Origin: Flavobacterium hungaricum
GTDB lineage: Bacteria; Bacteroidota; Bacteroidia; Flavobacteriales; Flavobacteriaceae
NCBI RefSeq assembly: GCF_015182285.1
Contig: NZ_PRDM01000002.1
Location: 868,001 to 932,000, forward strand
DNA: 64,000 bases
Reading direction: 5' to 3'
The notes under the pieces were generated by a model. It was not told the DNA's origin, made no database searches, and was given only the letters and a program-made list of their open reading frames with translations. Shown one piece after another: positions 8,574-17,669 of this stretch (the stretch's first letter is position 1; each line of letters starts with the position of its first letter). A program made the translations under genes and the position numbers.

Positions 8574-9803
8574 TTAAGAAACGATTTTCATGATTGTCTC
8601 AGATGCTCCTTTGTTGTTTTGAATAAAAGAGCTGCAGATTTTACTTTTTTCAATATAAAAAGATTTATCAAAGAGTAATTGATCCAGAATATTTTTTAAT
8701 TCTGTTGTATTCGAAATTACCGTACATCCATTAAGTTGAACAAGCGTAACCGCTTCTGCAAAATTGGAGTAGTTAGGTCCAATTACAATCGGAATACCAA
8801 ATGTTGCGGGTTCTAGAATATTGTGTATTCCCGGATTTCCAAAACCTCCGCCCACATAAGCAATGGTTCCGTAGCTGTATATTTTGGTTAGTAAACCAAC
8901 GGTATCTACAATTAAAACAGCATATTTTGACAAATCATGATTCTCTTTTTTCGAAAACAATACAGTCGATTTTGTAATCTGAGATTTTAGATTTTCAATC
9001 TGCTCGGCTTTAATGTTGTGTGGTGCTATGATGAATTTTACGTCGTCGGGTGCTTGGTTGATGTATTCGGCCAGGATCATTTCATCTTTAGGCCATGAGC
9101 TTCCGATCACTATTACGGGTTGGTTGTTTTTGAAATTTTCAATAAAATCTAATGAGTTATCACGCTCTAGAATTGCGTTAACACGATCAAATCGGGTGTC
9201 GCCGGAAACAACTGCATTTTTAAATCCTAAACCTTCAATCATTTGTTTTGATTTTTCGTTTTGAACGAAAAAATAAGTAAAAGCAGTCAGCGCTTTTCGG
9301 TAAAATCCGCCGTACCATTTAAAAAACATCTGGCTTTCTCTAAAGATTCCTGAAATCAAGTACGTTGGAATTTTGTTTTTCTCTAATTCATTCAAATAAT
9401 TAAGCCAGAATTCATATTTAATAAAAAACGCTAATTCTGGATGGACCAATTTTAAAAATTTCTTAGCATTGCTTTTGGTATCAAGCGGCAGGTACACAGT
9501 AACATCGGCAACTGTGTTATTTTTACGCACTTCGTATCCAGATGGTGAAAAAAAGGTTACAATAATTTTGTGCGAAGGATATTTTTCTTTGATTTTTTCG
9601 ATCACAGGAAGTCCTTGCTCGTATTCGCCAAGTGAAGCTGAATGAAACCAGATCGTTTGGTCTTCGGGTTTTATTTTATCTTTTAAAATTGAAAAGACGT
9701 TTTTTCTGCCTTCAACAAAAAGTTTAATTTTCGGACTAAATAGCGCAATGATTCTTAAGAAAAATCCTGCGGTGTAAACGGCTGCATTATATAAAAAAAG
9801 CAT
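8574..9803 (-). CDS. waaA: 3-deoxy-D-manno-octulosonic acid (Kdo) transferase
   Basis: This 409-residue GT-B glycosyltransferase (family GT30) adds Kdo from CMP-Kdo to lipid A precursor at the inner membrane. An N-terminal hydrophobic anchor (residues 1-22) precedes the acceptor domain, with the conserved motif SLGEYEQG and catalytic Glu60. The C-terminal nucleotide-sugar half shows VIVIGSSWPKDE, then YVGGGFGNPGIHN and the EPATFGIPIVIGP segment. The length matches the family. It is monocistronic. Whether it adds one or more Kdo residues cannot be told from sequence. Confidence 0.95.
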   Translation of the reverse strand: MLFLYNAAVYTAGFFLRIIALFSPKIKLFVEGRKNVFSILKDKIKPEDQTIWFHSASLGEYEQGLPVIEKIKEKYPSHKIIVTFFSPSGYEVRKNNTVADVTVYLPLDTKSNAKKFLKLVHPELAFFIKYEFWLNYLNELEKNKIPTYLISGIFRESQMFFKWYGGFYRKALTAFTYFFVQNEKSKQMIEGLGFKNAVVSGDTRFDRVNAILERDNSLDFIENFKNNQPVIVIGSSWPKDEMILAEYINQAPDDVKFIIAPHNIKAEQIENLKSQITKSTVLFSKKENHDLSKYAVLIVDTVGLLTKIYSYGTIAYVGGGFGNPGIHNILEPATFGIPIVIGPNYSNFAEAVTLVQLNGCTVISNTTELKNILDQLLFDKSFYIEKSKICSSFIQNNKGASETIMKIVS

Positions 9804-9937
9804 GTATAAAATTTTGTGGCTAAATTACGTTTCTTTCGACTATTTTCATTGTTTGAAGGTATTAAATAACTATTTTTGTTCCTCCTTTAGGGATTTCTAT
9901 GAGAAATGGAGTCTTTAATTTTAAATTGTATTCAAAA

Positions 9938-11068
9938 ATGAAAAAAATTCAAATGGTTGACTTAAAAAGTCAATACGAAAAAATAAAATCTACTGTAGAT
10001 GCTTCTATTCAAGAAGTTTTAGATACCAATACTTATATCAACGGACCTTTAGTTCATCAGTTTCAAAAAAATCTTGAAGAATATTTAGGTGCAAAACATG
10101 TGATTCCTTGTGCAAACGGAACCGATGCATTGCAGATTGCAATGATGGGATTAGATCTTAAACCAGGCGACGAAGTAATCACTGCTGATTTTACTTTTGC
10201 TGCCACTGTTGAGGTAATTGCTTTATTGCAGTTAACACCAGTCTTGGTAGATGTTGATATGGAAAATATGAATATTGATATCGAAGCACTTAAAAAAGCA
10301 ATTACACCAAAAACAAAAGCAATTGTTCCAGTGCATTTATTTGGCCGTGCTGCTAATATGGATGCTATTATGGAAATTGCAGCTGCACATAATTTATATG
10401 TAATCGAAGATAATGCACAGGCAATTGGAGCAGATTATGTTTCTAAATCTGGGGCAAAAACCAAAGTTGGTGTAATTGGACATGTTGCAGCAACCTCATT
10501 CTTTCCGTCTAAAAATTTAGGCTGTTACGGAGACGGCGGTGCAATTTTTACTAATGATGATAAACTGGCGCATATTATTCGCGGTATCGTAAATCACGGA
10601 ATGTATGAGCGTTACCACCATGATGTAGTGGGAGTAAACTCTCGATTGGACAGTATTCAGGCAGGAGTTTTAAATGCGAAGCTTCCTTTGTTGGACGAAT
10701 ACAATAAAGCACGCCGCAGAGCTGCAGGTAAATACAATGCTGCTTTTGCTGGAAATGCAAAAATAATTACACCTAAGTTTGATGCAGATCAAAACGATCA
10801 CGTTTTTCATCAATATGTTTTAAGAATTATTGATGCCGACAGAAATGCTTTAATGCAGCATTTGTTAGATAAGCAGATTCCGTGTGCGATTTATTATCCA
10901 ATTCCGTTACATTCTCAAAAAGCATATTTAGATCCTCGTTACAAAGAAGAACAGTTTCCGGTTACGAATCAATTAGTGCAGGAAGTAATTGCTTTGCCAA
11001 TGCATACAGAATTAGACGACGAACAAATTAAATTTATTACAGACAGCGTAATCGAATTTTTAAAATAA
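9938..11068 (+). CDS. DegT/DnrJ/EryC1/StrS family sugar aminotransferase
   Basis: This PLP-dependent aminotransferase (376 residues from ATG 9938) acts on nucleotide-linked keto-sugars for surface polysaccharides. Seen: the ligand-binding pattern NGTDALQIAM, the EDNAQAIGA segment holding the PLP-contacting Asp, and the Schiff-base lysine in FFPSKNLGCYGDGG (Lys192). The C terminus carries YYPIPLHSQKAY. An in-frame ATG at 9899 adds 13 residues, but the family begins at MKKIQMVDLKSQY, so 9938 is chosen. It lies 111 nt upstream of galE in the same direction, consistent with sugar-nucleotide metabolism. The exact amino sugar is unknown. Confidence 0.9.
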   Translation: MKKIQMVDLKSQYEKIKSTVDASIQEVLDTNTYINGPLVHQFQKNLEEYLGAKHVIPCANGTDALQIAMMGLDLKPGDEVITADFTFAATVEVIALLQLTPVLVDVDMENMNIDIEALKKAITPKTKAIVPVHLFGRAANMDAIMEIAAAHNLYVIEDNAQAIGADYVSKSGAKTKVGVIGHVAATSFFPSKNLGCYGDGGAIFTNDDKLAHIIRGIVNHGMYERYHHDVVGVNSRLDSIQAGVLNAKLPLLDEYNKARRRAAGKYNAAFAGNAKIITPKFDADQNDHVFHQYVLRIIDADRNALMQHLLDKQIPCAIYYPIPLHSQKAYLDPRYKEEQFPVTNQLVQEVIALPMHTELDDEQIKFITDSVIEFLK

Positions 11069-11179
11069 GAAAATAGAATATAGAGTTAAGAAAATAGAAT
11101 TTTAAAAAGAGTAATAGAAGGAAGATTGTAGAGGCGAGATCTATTTTCTTTGTTCTATTTTCTATAATCTAAAAAATAT

Positions 11180-12196
11180 ATGAAAGTATTAGTAACAGGA
11201 GGATTAGGATTTATTGGTTCTCACACCGTAGTTGAATTGCAAAATGAAGGCTTTGAAGTTGTGATTATTGACAATCTTTCTAATTCTTCGGAAGAAGTTT
11301 TAAAAGGAATTACAGCCATTACAGGAAAAGCGCCTTTATTCGAAAAAATTGATTTAAGAGAAAAAAGCGCCGTTCGGGATTTCTTTAAAAAACATTCTGA
11401 TGTTACTGGAGTAATTCATTTTGCAGCTTCAAAAGCGGTTGGCGAAAGTGTCGAAAACCCTTTGTTGTATTATGAAAACAACATTAGCAGTTTGGTTTAT
11501 CTTTTGCAGGAATTAAAAGAAAAACCAAGTGCCAGTTTTATTTTCAGCTCTTCTTGTACGGTTTACGGTCAAGCCGAAAAAATGCCGATTACAGAAGATG
11601 CACCCGTTCAGGCTGCAATGTCTCCGTACGGAAATACAAAGCAAATGGGGGAGGAAATTATTATAGATACCGCGAAAGTGACTAATATCAGCGCTGTTTT
11701 ACTGCGTTATTTTAATCCGGTTGGTGCGCATCCTTCTGTCGAAATTGGGGAATTGCCTCTTGGAGTTCCTCAAAATTTAGTTCCGTTTATTACACAGACA
11801 GGGGTAGGATTGCGTCAGGAATTGTCAGTTTTCGGGAACGATTATCCAACGCCAGACGGAACTGCTGTTCGTGATTATATTCACGTTGTAGATTTAGCAA
11901 AAGCACACGTTATTGCGTTACAGCGTTTATTAAATAAAAAGAATTTAGAAAAGGTTGAAACCTTCAATTTAGGAACAGGAAAAGGAAGTTCTGTTTTAGA
12001 AGTTATTCAAAGTTTTGAAAAAGTCAGCGATAAAAAACTGCCGTATAAGATTATGCCTCGACGCGAAGGAGATATTACAGAAGCATATGCAAATACTGAT
12101 AAGGCAAATAATGTCTTAGGATGGAAGGCAGAACTTAGTCTGGACGAAGCAATGGCAAGCGCTTGGAAATGGGAACAAAAAGTGAGGAATAAATAA
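11180..12196 (+). CDS. galE: UDP-glucose 4-epimerase
   Basis: This 338-residue extended short-chain dehydrogenase interconverts UDP-glucose and UDP-galactose (or the N-acetyl forms) with bound NAD. The NAD motif GGLGFIGSH is at residues 7-15, the catalytic Ser/Tyr/Lys set appears in SSSCTVYG and SPYGNTKQMGE, and the GalE-specific RYFNPVGAH and DGTAVRDYIHV segments are present. The length is standard. It sits downstream of a DegT sugar aminotransferase and is followed by a strong terminator. Confidence 0.95.
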   Translation: MKVLVTGGLGFIGSHTVVELQNEGFEVVIIDNLSNSSEEVLKGITAITGKAPLFEKIDLREKSAVRDFFKKHSDVTGVIHFAASKAVGESVENPLLYYENNISSLVYLLQELKEKPSASFIFSSSCTVYGQAEKMPITEDAPVQAAMSPYGNTKQMGEEIIIDTAKVTNISAVLLRYFNPVGAHPSVEIGELPLGVPQNLVPFITQTGVGLRQELSVFGNDYPTPDGTAVRDYIHVVDLAKAHVIALQRLLNKKNLEKVETFNLGTGKGSSVLEVIQSFEKVSDKKLPYKIMPRREGDITEAYANTDKANNVLGWKAELSLDEAMASAWKWEQKVRNK

Positions 12197-12223
12197 TTCT
12201 CGCTATTAAAATTATAAAATTTT

Positions 12224-12262
12224 AAGATCCCAAATTATAGCAGTATAGTTTGGGATTTTTTT
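12224..12262 (+). terminator. Rho-independent terminator after galE
   Basis: ATCCCAAATTATA and TATAGTTTGGGAT pair around a short loop, followed by eight T. It lies between galE and the transporter gene and would separate their transcripts. Confidence 0.85.
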
Positions 12263-12278
12263 TATCGTAAGGATTATC

Positions 12279-13184
12279 ATGAAACAAAGTATAGATTATA
12301 AATTGATATTTGCCCTAGCGGCAGTGGGAATTATTTGGGGAACCACATTTTTGGGTATTAGGGTTGCGGTAGAAACCATTCCGCCTTGGTTTGTAACTTC
12401 AATTCGTCAGGGATTGGCGGGAATAATTATGATGATTATTTTGCTGTTTAAAAAAGAATTAAAATGGATTGGCTGGGAAAATCTGAAACATCAGTTAGTC
12501 GCATCGGTTTCGATGCTTGTAATCGCAAACGGATTTACGACAATTGCTGAGCAGACTCTGCCGAGCGGATTAGCGTCTGTTATTAGTGCCTTGGCGCCGA
12601 TACTTATTTTTCTGGGCAGTATTTTGTTCGGATTGCAAAAAATGAGCTTTAAAGGATTTGTCGGAGTTGTAATTGGTTTCTCTGGAGTTGTGCTGATATT
12701 TAAAGACGGATTGGGATCATTTCTGGATGCAGATTATAGGACCGGAATGATATTTATGGGATTTGCAATTCTGGCGTGGGCTGCAGGAACTATTTATACC
12801 AAAATTCACGGAAATAAATCGAAGAATATTATCCTGAATTTGTTTTATCAATTTACAATGGCCTCTTGTGTTCAATTGGTTTTGGCCTCTATTTTTTCTC
12901 CAAATCCAGATCTAAGTTCGTGGAGTTTGACTAGTATAGGAGCAGCCTTGTACTTGTCGATTTTCGGATCTGTAATTGCTTTTTTTAGTTATAATTATGC
13001 TTTGAAACATGTTTCTCCTGTACAAGTTTCTATTTTGGCATATATCAACACCATTATTGCAGTGTTTTTAGGATGGCTTCTTTTGAATGAAAAAATAACA
13101 GTTGAGTTTATAATTGCAACAATCCTGATTATTCTAGGCGTTTTTATTATCAATTACAAAAAGAAAGAAAAAATTCTTGAATAG
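12279..13184 (+). CDS. EamA-family (DMT superfamily) membrane transporter
   Basis: This 301-residue protein is predicted to have ten transmembrane helices in two EamA repeats (about residues 8-140 and 152-290). The first repeat opens with GIIWGTTFLGIRVAVETIPP, typical of RhaT/EamA drug/metabolite exporters, and the second holds the GSVIAFFSYNYALKHVSP segment near its end. The C terminus is basic (YKKKEKILE). It is inner-membrane located. The substrate cannot be inferred, and the gene is monocistronic between terminators. Confidence 0.9.
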   Translation: MKQSIDYKLIFALAAVGIIWGTTFLGIRVAVETIPPWFVTSIRQGLAGIIMMIILLFKKELKWIGWENLKHQLVASVSMLVIANGFTTIAEQTLPSGLASVISALAPILIFLGSILFGLQKMSFKGFVGVVIGFSGVVLIFKDGLGSFLDADYRTGMIFMGFAILAWAAGTIYTKIHGNKSKNIILNLFYQFTMASCVQLVLASIFSPNPDLSSWSLTSIGAALYLSIFGSVIAFFSYNYALKHVSPVQVSILAYINTIIAVFLGWLLLNEKITVEFIIATILIILGVFIINYKKKEKILE

Positions 13185-13256
13185 TTTCGATAAAGTGATT
13201 GTAATGCAGGGAAGTAAACAGGAAGAATAACAAAGTCGAAGAGCCTGCGACACAAA

Positions 13257-13295
13257 GTAAAAATCCCAAATTCATCAAAGAATTTGGGATTTTCT
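13257..13295. terminator. Bidirectional terminator
   Basis: AATCCCAAATTC / GAATTTGGGATT form a perfect stem with A-rich and T-rich flanks, between the convergent transporter and fabD genes. It could serve both strands. Confidence 0.8.
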
Positions 13296-13346
13296 AATTT
13301 ATATTTCAACTGATCACTAAAAAAATGGATCACTGAATACTAAAGA

Positions 13347-14222
13347 TTATGCATTTGCAGTAACCGCTTCTTTATCAATTTTATTAATCAAACCAGCTAA
13401 TACTTTTCCTGGGCCGACTTCAGTAAATAAAGTAGCACCGTCAGCGATCATTTGCTGTACAGATTGAGTCCATTTTACCGGCGCAGTCAATTGAATGATT
13501 AAGTTCTTTTTAATTTCGTTTGCATCAGAAACCGCACTCGCTGTTACGTTTTGGTACACTGGGCAGATAGGGGTAGAGAAAGACGTTGCTTCAATAGCAG
13601 CTGCCAATTCTTCTCTTGCAGGCTCCATCATTGGTGAGTGAAAAGCTCCTCCAACAGGTAGAATCAGAGCGCGTTTTGCTCCTGCAGCTTTCATGGCTTC
13701 ACAAGCTTTTTCAACTGCTGTGGTTTCTCCTGAAATCACTAATTGTCCCGGGCAGTTATAATTTGCAGCAACTACAATTCCGTCGATAGAAGCACAAACT
13801 TCTTCTACAATATTATCAGCCAAACCTAAAACGGCAGCCATTGTAGATGGGGTAATTTCGCAGGCTTTCTGCATTGCCAAAGCACGTTGAGAAACTAATT
13901 TAAGACCATCTTCAAAAGATAAAGTTCCGTTAGCAACCAATGCTGAAAATTCTCCTAAAGAATGTCCTGCAACCATTTCTGGTTTAAAATCGTCACCTAA
14001 AGTTTTAGCTAAAATAACCGAATGTAAAAATACAGCTGGCTGCGTCACTTTAGTTTCTTTTAGTTCTTCGGCAGTGCCTTCGAACATAATATCTGTAATT
14101 CTAAAACCTAAGATTTCATTTGCTTTCTCGAATAATTCTTTGGCTAAAGCCGAATTTTCATAAAGGTCTTTACCCATTCCTGTGAATTGTGCACCTTGAC
14201 CTGGAAATACGTATGCTTTCAT
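13347..14222 (-). CDS. fabD: Malonyl-CoA:ACP transacylase
   Basis: This 291-residue cytoplasmic enzyme transfers malonyl from CoA to acyl carrier protein for fatty acid elongation. The N-terminal FPGQGAQ (residues 6-12), the nucleophile motif GHSLGEFSA (Ser88) and the catalytic His region GGAFHSPMM (around 200) are present, as is the C-terminal EVGPGKVLAGL. The ORF extends 16 codons upstream, but those residues are lysine/asparagine-rich and not part of the family, so the start is placed at the ATG giving MKAYVFPGQG. No other fab genes are adjacent. Confidence 0.96.
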   Translation of the reverse strand: MKAYVFPGQGAQFTGMGKDLYENSALAKELFEKANEILGFRITDIMFEGTAEELKETKVTQPAVFLHSVILAKTLGDDFKPEMVAGHSLGEFSALVANGTLSFEDGLKLVSQRALAMQKACEITPSTMAAVLGLADNIVEEVCASIDGIVVAANYNCPGQLVISGETTAVEKACEAMKAAGAKRALILPVGGAFHSPMMEPAREELAAAIEATSFSTPICPVYQNVTASAVSDANEIKKNLIIQLTAPVKWTQSVQQMIADGATLFTEVGPGKVLAGLINKIDKEAVTANA

Positions 14223-14294
14223 TTGTCTAATTTGTTTTTTATTTTTTTTGGAATTGAAAATTAGTTTCAATTGAAAGGCAAAAATAGTATTTTT

Positions 14295-14657
14295 TTAACT
14301 CGTATAGCCCTTAAACATATAAATCCACGCTAATCTTGAAAATCTAAGATTAAAAGGAGTCAGCATAGTAATGACAACAGCGATTATAGGAATAATTCTT
14401 AAATCGAAGTTTTTTTCAAAGAAAAACTGAGCGATACAATACGTTGCGATTCCCTGAGCAACTGTTAATCCGTAGTTTACATACATAGCGCCGAAGAAAT
14501 ATCCAGGTTCTTTTTGAAATTTATAATGACAATGACTGCAGTATTCATTCATTTTTGGCAAACTGAAATTCAGAAAAATGTTTTTGTCCGTAAAAACTTT
14601 TCCTTTGTGACAAACAGGACATTCGTTTTTTAAGATATGAGTTAATGCGTGTGACAT
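14295..14657 (-). CDS. DUF983 family membrane protein
   Basis: This 120-residue protein has two zinc-ribbon-like cysteine pairs near the N terminus (CPVCHKG and CSHCHYKF). Two transmembrane helices follow (about residues 50-73 and 85-102), and the DUF983 pattern EPGYFFGAMYVNYG lies between. The C-terminal sequence RFSRLAWIYMF is conserved in the family. It is likely an inner-membrane protein; no biochemical function is established. It lies 72 nt upstream of fabD in the same direction, so co-transcription is possible. Confidence 0.85.
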   Translation of the reverse strand: MSHALTHILKNECPVCHKGKVFTDKNIFLNFSLPKMNEYCSHCHYKFQKEPGYFFGAMYVNYGLTVAQGIATYCIAQFFFEKNFDLRIIPIIAVVITMLTPFNLRFSRLAWIYMFKGYTS

Positions 14658-14757
14658 GACGTTGTTATTTTTTGTTTATACAAAGGTAATTTACAGAATC
14701 ATAAAAGTCTTTTTTATATCTTCGCTACTTATAGCACAATAAGGACATTTAGCTTAA

Positions 14758-14880
14758 AATTCAAATTCCAAAATCCAAATTCCAAAATCCAAATTCCAAA
14801 ATTCAAATTCCAAATTCCAAAATCTACAATCTAAAATCCACAATCTAAAATCTACAATCTACAATCTAAAATCTAAAAGC
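14758..14880. repeat. Tandem low-complexity repeat (AAATTCCAAAATCC / AATCTAAAATCTAC)
   Basis: Roughly 120 nt built from ~14-nt units, first AAATTCCAAAATCC (about five copies), then AATCTAAAATCTAC-like units. It lies between divergent genes, directly upstream of the AraC-family start. A shorter relative (AATCTAAAATCAACAATTT) occurs at 7441-7475. Units are degenerate with no spacers, so this is not a CRISPR array. Confidence 0.75.
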
Positions 14881-14882
14881 GT

Positions 14883-15746
14883 ATGAAAAAATATCCCATT
14901 TACAGCGTTCAAAATTTCAGCTGCAACGACATTCATCGCGATTTTTATGTCAATACTTTTAAAGAACATTTAAAAAGTCACAGTTTTGTAGAAGAGCCGC
15001 ACCGGCATGATTCGTATTTGATGGTGTTTTTTACAAATGGTTCGGGATTGCATGAAGTAGACTTTGATCAATTCGAAATCAAAAGAGGAAGTTTATTTGT
15101 GTTACAGCCTGGTCAGATGCATCATTGGAGTTTGTCTGAAGATATAGAAGGTTTTGTCGTTATTTTTTCGCAGGAATTGTACAATCTTTATTTCGGACAA
15201 AAGAACATTAATGAATATAATTTTTACCATTCAATTCACAACAGACCCGAAATGGTTTTTGAGGAAAAAGAAATCCCAAAAATTCTCCCATATTTTGATT
15301 TACTGATTCAGGAAAATAATCTAAATGCTAAATTTCAGTTAGATAAAATGCTTAATTTATTAGATTGCATTCATATTGAAATTTCGAGAAAATATGCCGA
15401 ATCATTTTCGCATGAAACACATTCGTACAATGTCAAAATCAGTAAGTTTGAAACGCTTTTAGAGCAGTATTTCAGACACGAAAAACTGCCTTCTTTTTAC
15501 GCAGAAAAGTTAAGCATTACACTAAAACACCTGAATAGAATCTGCAATGAAATTCTCCAAAAAACAGCCACAGAAGTCATAACAGATCGTGTAATTCTGG
15601 AAATAAAACGTATGCTAATCGACAAACAATTAGCTGTAAACGAAGTCGCCTTTAAAGTGGGCTACGAAGATTACTCGTATTTTTCCCGTTTCTTCAAAAA
15701 ACAAACCGGAATGTCGCCGACGGAATTTAGAAATACAGTTAGATGA
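14883..15746 (+). CDS. AraC-family transcriptional regulator
   Basis: This 287-residue protein has an N-terminal cupin-like ligand-binding half (EEPHRHDSYLMVFF, residues 38-51, and LQPGQMHHW, about 74-82). A C-terminal pair of helix-turn-helix motifs ends in the AraC signature (VAFKVGYEDYSYFSRFFKK, TGMSPTEFR, about 255-284). It is a DNA-binding regulator responding to a small ligand. The ATG directly follows a tandem repeat, so promoter sequences are obscured. Downstream convergent genes encode YceI and pirin, but no target is evident. Confidence 0.92.
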   Translation: MKKYPIYSVQNFSCNDIHRDFYVNTFKEHLKSHSFVEEPHRHDSYLMVFFTNGSGLHEVDFDQFEIKRGSLFVLQPGQMHHWSLSEDIEGFVVIFSQELYNLYFGQKNINEYNFYHSIHNRPEMVFEEKEIPKILPYFDLLIQENNLNAKFQLDKMLNLLDCIHIEISRKYAESFSHETHSYNVKISKFETLLEQYFRHEKLPSFYAEKLSITLKHLNRICNEILQKTATEVITDRVILEIKRMLIDKQLAVNEVAFKVGYEDYSYFSRFFKKQTGMSPTEFRNTVR

Positions 15747-15754
15747 TTTTTTCC

Positions 15755-15890
15755 GCCACGAATTCCCGAATTATTTTTATTAATCTTTGGCTGTTTTTTG
15801 GTTTCACGCAGATTAAAAATAAATTTGTGCAAATCTGCTAAAATCAATTTAAATCTGCGTGAAATAAAAAATAATTCGTGAATTCGTGGC
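15755..15890. repeat. Palindromic repeat element, GCCACGAATTC family, copy 1
   Basis: Outer arms GCCACGAATTCCCGAATTAT (15755 onward) and AATAATTCGTGAATTCGTGGC (ending 15890) are near-complementary. A second nested pair, TTTCACGCAGATT and AATCTGCGTGAAA, lies inside. The element is non-coding. Related copies are at 22801-22870 and 45806-45908, and related arms flank the GxxExxY gene at 44429-44927. Confidence 0.8.
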
Positions 15891-15893
15891 AGA

Positions 15894-15930
15894 CAAAAAA
15901 GCCCTGCACTTTGTAGTACAGGGCTTTTAA
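15894..15930 (-). terminator. Rho-independent terminator
   Basis: On the minus strand AAAAGCCCTGTAC, a loop and TGCAGGGCTTTTTT form a strong hairpin 31 nt downstream of the YceI gene. Confidence 0.88.
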
Positions 15931-15960
15931 CCAACCAATTTTTAATCTAAAACCAAAAGA

Positions 15961-16494
15961 TTAAGCTTGTTTTACGAATTGTAATTCAATGTTTAATTTT
16001 ACTTCTTCACCAACCAAAACACCGCCTGTTTCAAGAGCAGAGTTCCAGTTTAAACCCCAGTCTTTACGATTGATTTTTCCTTCGATGCTTAAACCAACTT
16101 TAGTATTTCCCCATGGATCAGTTAAGATACCGCTGTATTCTACTGGAAATGTTACTGATTTAGAAACACCTTTAATGTTTAAATCTCCAGTGATTTCATA
16201 GCTTCCTTCGTTGATTTTTTTGAAAGCAGAAGCTTTGAAAGTTAATTTTGGATGATTTTCAGCATCAAAGAAATCGCCGCTTCTTAAATGCCCGTCTCTG
16301 TCTGCGTTTGCAGTATCTACAGAAGCAATATCAGCAGAAAATTCAATTGCAGCGTTTTCGAAGTTGTCTCCGTCTGTAGTAATTGTTGCATCGTAAGTTC
16401 CAAATTTACCTGAAACATTTGTAAACATCATGTGTTTAACTTTAAAACCAATTTCTGAGTGAGTTGGGTCAATTGACCATTTTGTAGTTGCCAT
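15961..16494 (-). CDS. YceI family protein
   Basis: This 177-residue protein has a single YceI lipocalin-like beta-barrel, known in the family to bind isoprenoid or other amphiphilic ligands. Seen: KWSIDPTHSEIGFKVKHMMF at the N terminus, FDAENHPKLTFKAS mid-domain, and a C-terminal VKLNIELQFVK strand. No signal peptide is present from this start, so it is predicted cytoplasmic, unlike the periplasmic E. coli YceI. An in-frame upstream ATG adds 14 residues outside the family and is not used. It may be co-regulated with the upstream pirin gene; the ligand is unknown. Confidence 0.92.
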   Translation of the reverse strand: MATTKWSIDPTHSEIGFKVKHMMFTNVSGKFGTYDATITTDGDNFENAAIEFSADIASVDTANADRDGHLRSGDFFDAENHPKLTFKASAFKKINEGSYEITGDLNIKGVSKSVTFPVEYSGILTDPWGNTKVGLSIEGKINRKDWGLNWNSALETGGVLVGEEVKLNIELQFVKQA

Positions 16495-16644
16495 AATTTT
16501 TATTTTTAAATAATTAATTTCATTTTGATAGGACAAAGTTACGGTGAGAGTTTTTCTGAAGCACTTAACCTAGATTAAGAAATAAAATGACTCATTTTTG
16601 ATTGTCCGTTTGTTTTGTTTGTTGTTTGAAAAACTGCTGTCGAA

Positions 16645-17361
16645 TTAATAATTCATAGGAACATCCATCAATAATAATTCAGCATCAGTATTTGCTTTGA
16701 TAGTCAAAATATCAGTTCCTGAAATACCAACCGCATCACGACTGTTCAATTCCTGACCGTTGATGGTTACGTTTCCTTTTAAGATAAAAGCATAAACGCC
16801 GTTTCCTTCTTTTTTAATTTTATATTCAGTTGCTATTCCGGCATCAAAATTCCCCATATTAAACCAAGCGTCTTGGTGAATCCAAACACCTTCATCATCT
16901 GCATTTGGAGATAAAATTTGAGATAATTTATTGTGTCTGTCCGCAACATCCAAAGTAATCTGCTGGTAACGAGGTGCAACATTTCTTTTATTTGGAAACA
17001 ACCAAATTTGCAATAATTTAGTCTGCTGATCTGCGTTTGGGTTAAACTCACTATGCTGAACACCAGTTCCGGCACTCATCACCTGAATGTCACCATTTTT
17101 GATAATTTCGGTATTTCCCATGCTGTCTTTGTGAGCCAAATCACCTTCAAGCGGAATCGTAATAATTTCCATATTATCGTGTGGATGTGTTCCAAAACCC
17201 ATGCCACCTGCAATTGTATCATCGTTTAAAACACGAAGCGCCCCAAACTGAATTCTATCTGGATTGTACCAGCTTGCAAAGCTAAAACTGTGATAAGCGT
17301 TAAGCCATCCGTGATTTGCGTTTCCTCTTGTTTCTGCTTTATGTAATACTATATTTTCCAT
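16645..17361 (-). CDS. Pirin family protein
   Basis: This 238-residue bicupin protein keeps the pirin metal-binding residues in the N-terminal cupin: His59 and His61 (GTHPHDNME), then His103 and Glu105 (GTGVQHSEFN). Bacterial pirins of this type (YhhW) can act as quercetin 2,3-dioxygenases or as regulatory redox proteins. The C-terminal cupin ends in a short strand (LLLMDVPMNY). It is cytoplasmic. It lies upstream of yceI in the same direction with a 150-nt gap. Enzymatic activity is plausible but not proven by sequence. Confidence 0.92.
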   Translation of the reverse strand: MENIVLHKAETRGNANHGWLNAYHSFSFASWYNPDRIQFGALRVLNDDTIAGGMGFGTHPHDNMEIITIPLEGDLAHKDSMGNTEIIKNGDIQVMSAGTGVQHSEFNPNADQQTKLLQIWLFPNKRNVAPRYQQITLDVADRHNKLSQILSPNADDEGVWIHQDAWFNMGNFDAGIATEYKIKKEGNGVYAFILKGNVTINGQELNSRDAVGISGTDILTIKANTDAELLLMDVPMNY

Positions 17362-17669
17362 GATATTAGTGTTTGTTATTTTTATAGTACAAAGATACCG
17401 CCATGGTAAAGGAAAAGCACTTAATGTAGATTAAGAAAGATTCTAAGGTTCTGAAGTTGTAAGGTGCAAAGGTTCAAAGTTGCAGAGGTTCAAAGGTTTT
17501 AAGGTAGAGGCGCACAGTAGTGCGTCTAGCACACAGTTTGTCATCTCGACGAAGGAGTGATGAAAAGATTGCGAGAAGATATGTTTAGGTGATTATATTC
17601 AAAATGAAATAAAACTTTGCGACTTCTCTCCCGATAGCTATCGGGATTGCGATTAGAAAAAAAACTAAA
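17362..17669. repeat. Intergenic repeat region with 18-bp perfect palindrome
   Basis: About 308 nt without a gene. It holds a GGTTCTGAAGTT/GGTTCAAAGTT tandem series (about 17449-17502), then AGGCGCACAGTAGTGCGTCTAG (an inverted repeat, split here by its GCAC/GTGC core), and then TTTGTCATCTCGACGAAGG, resembling the inverted-repeat family seen at 26236-26340. The perfect palindrome TCCCGATAGCTATCGGGA is at 17629-17646. It looks like an accumulation of intergenic repeat fragments. Confidence 0.65.

Noticed and set aside
14758..14880. Possible CRISPR-like direct repeat array
   Set aside because: Units are short, degenerate and contiguous with no spacers, and no cas genes are nearby.
15671..15934. 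87-codon minus-strand ORF
   Set aside because: It runs through the palindromic repeat and a terminator and overlaps the AraC gene; no protein character.
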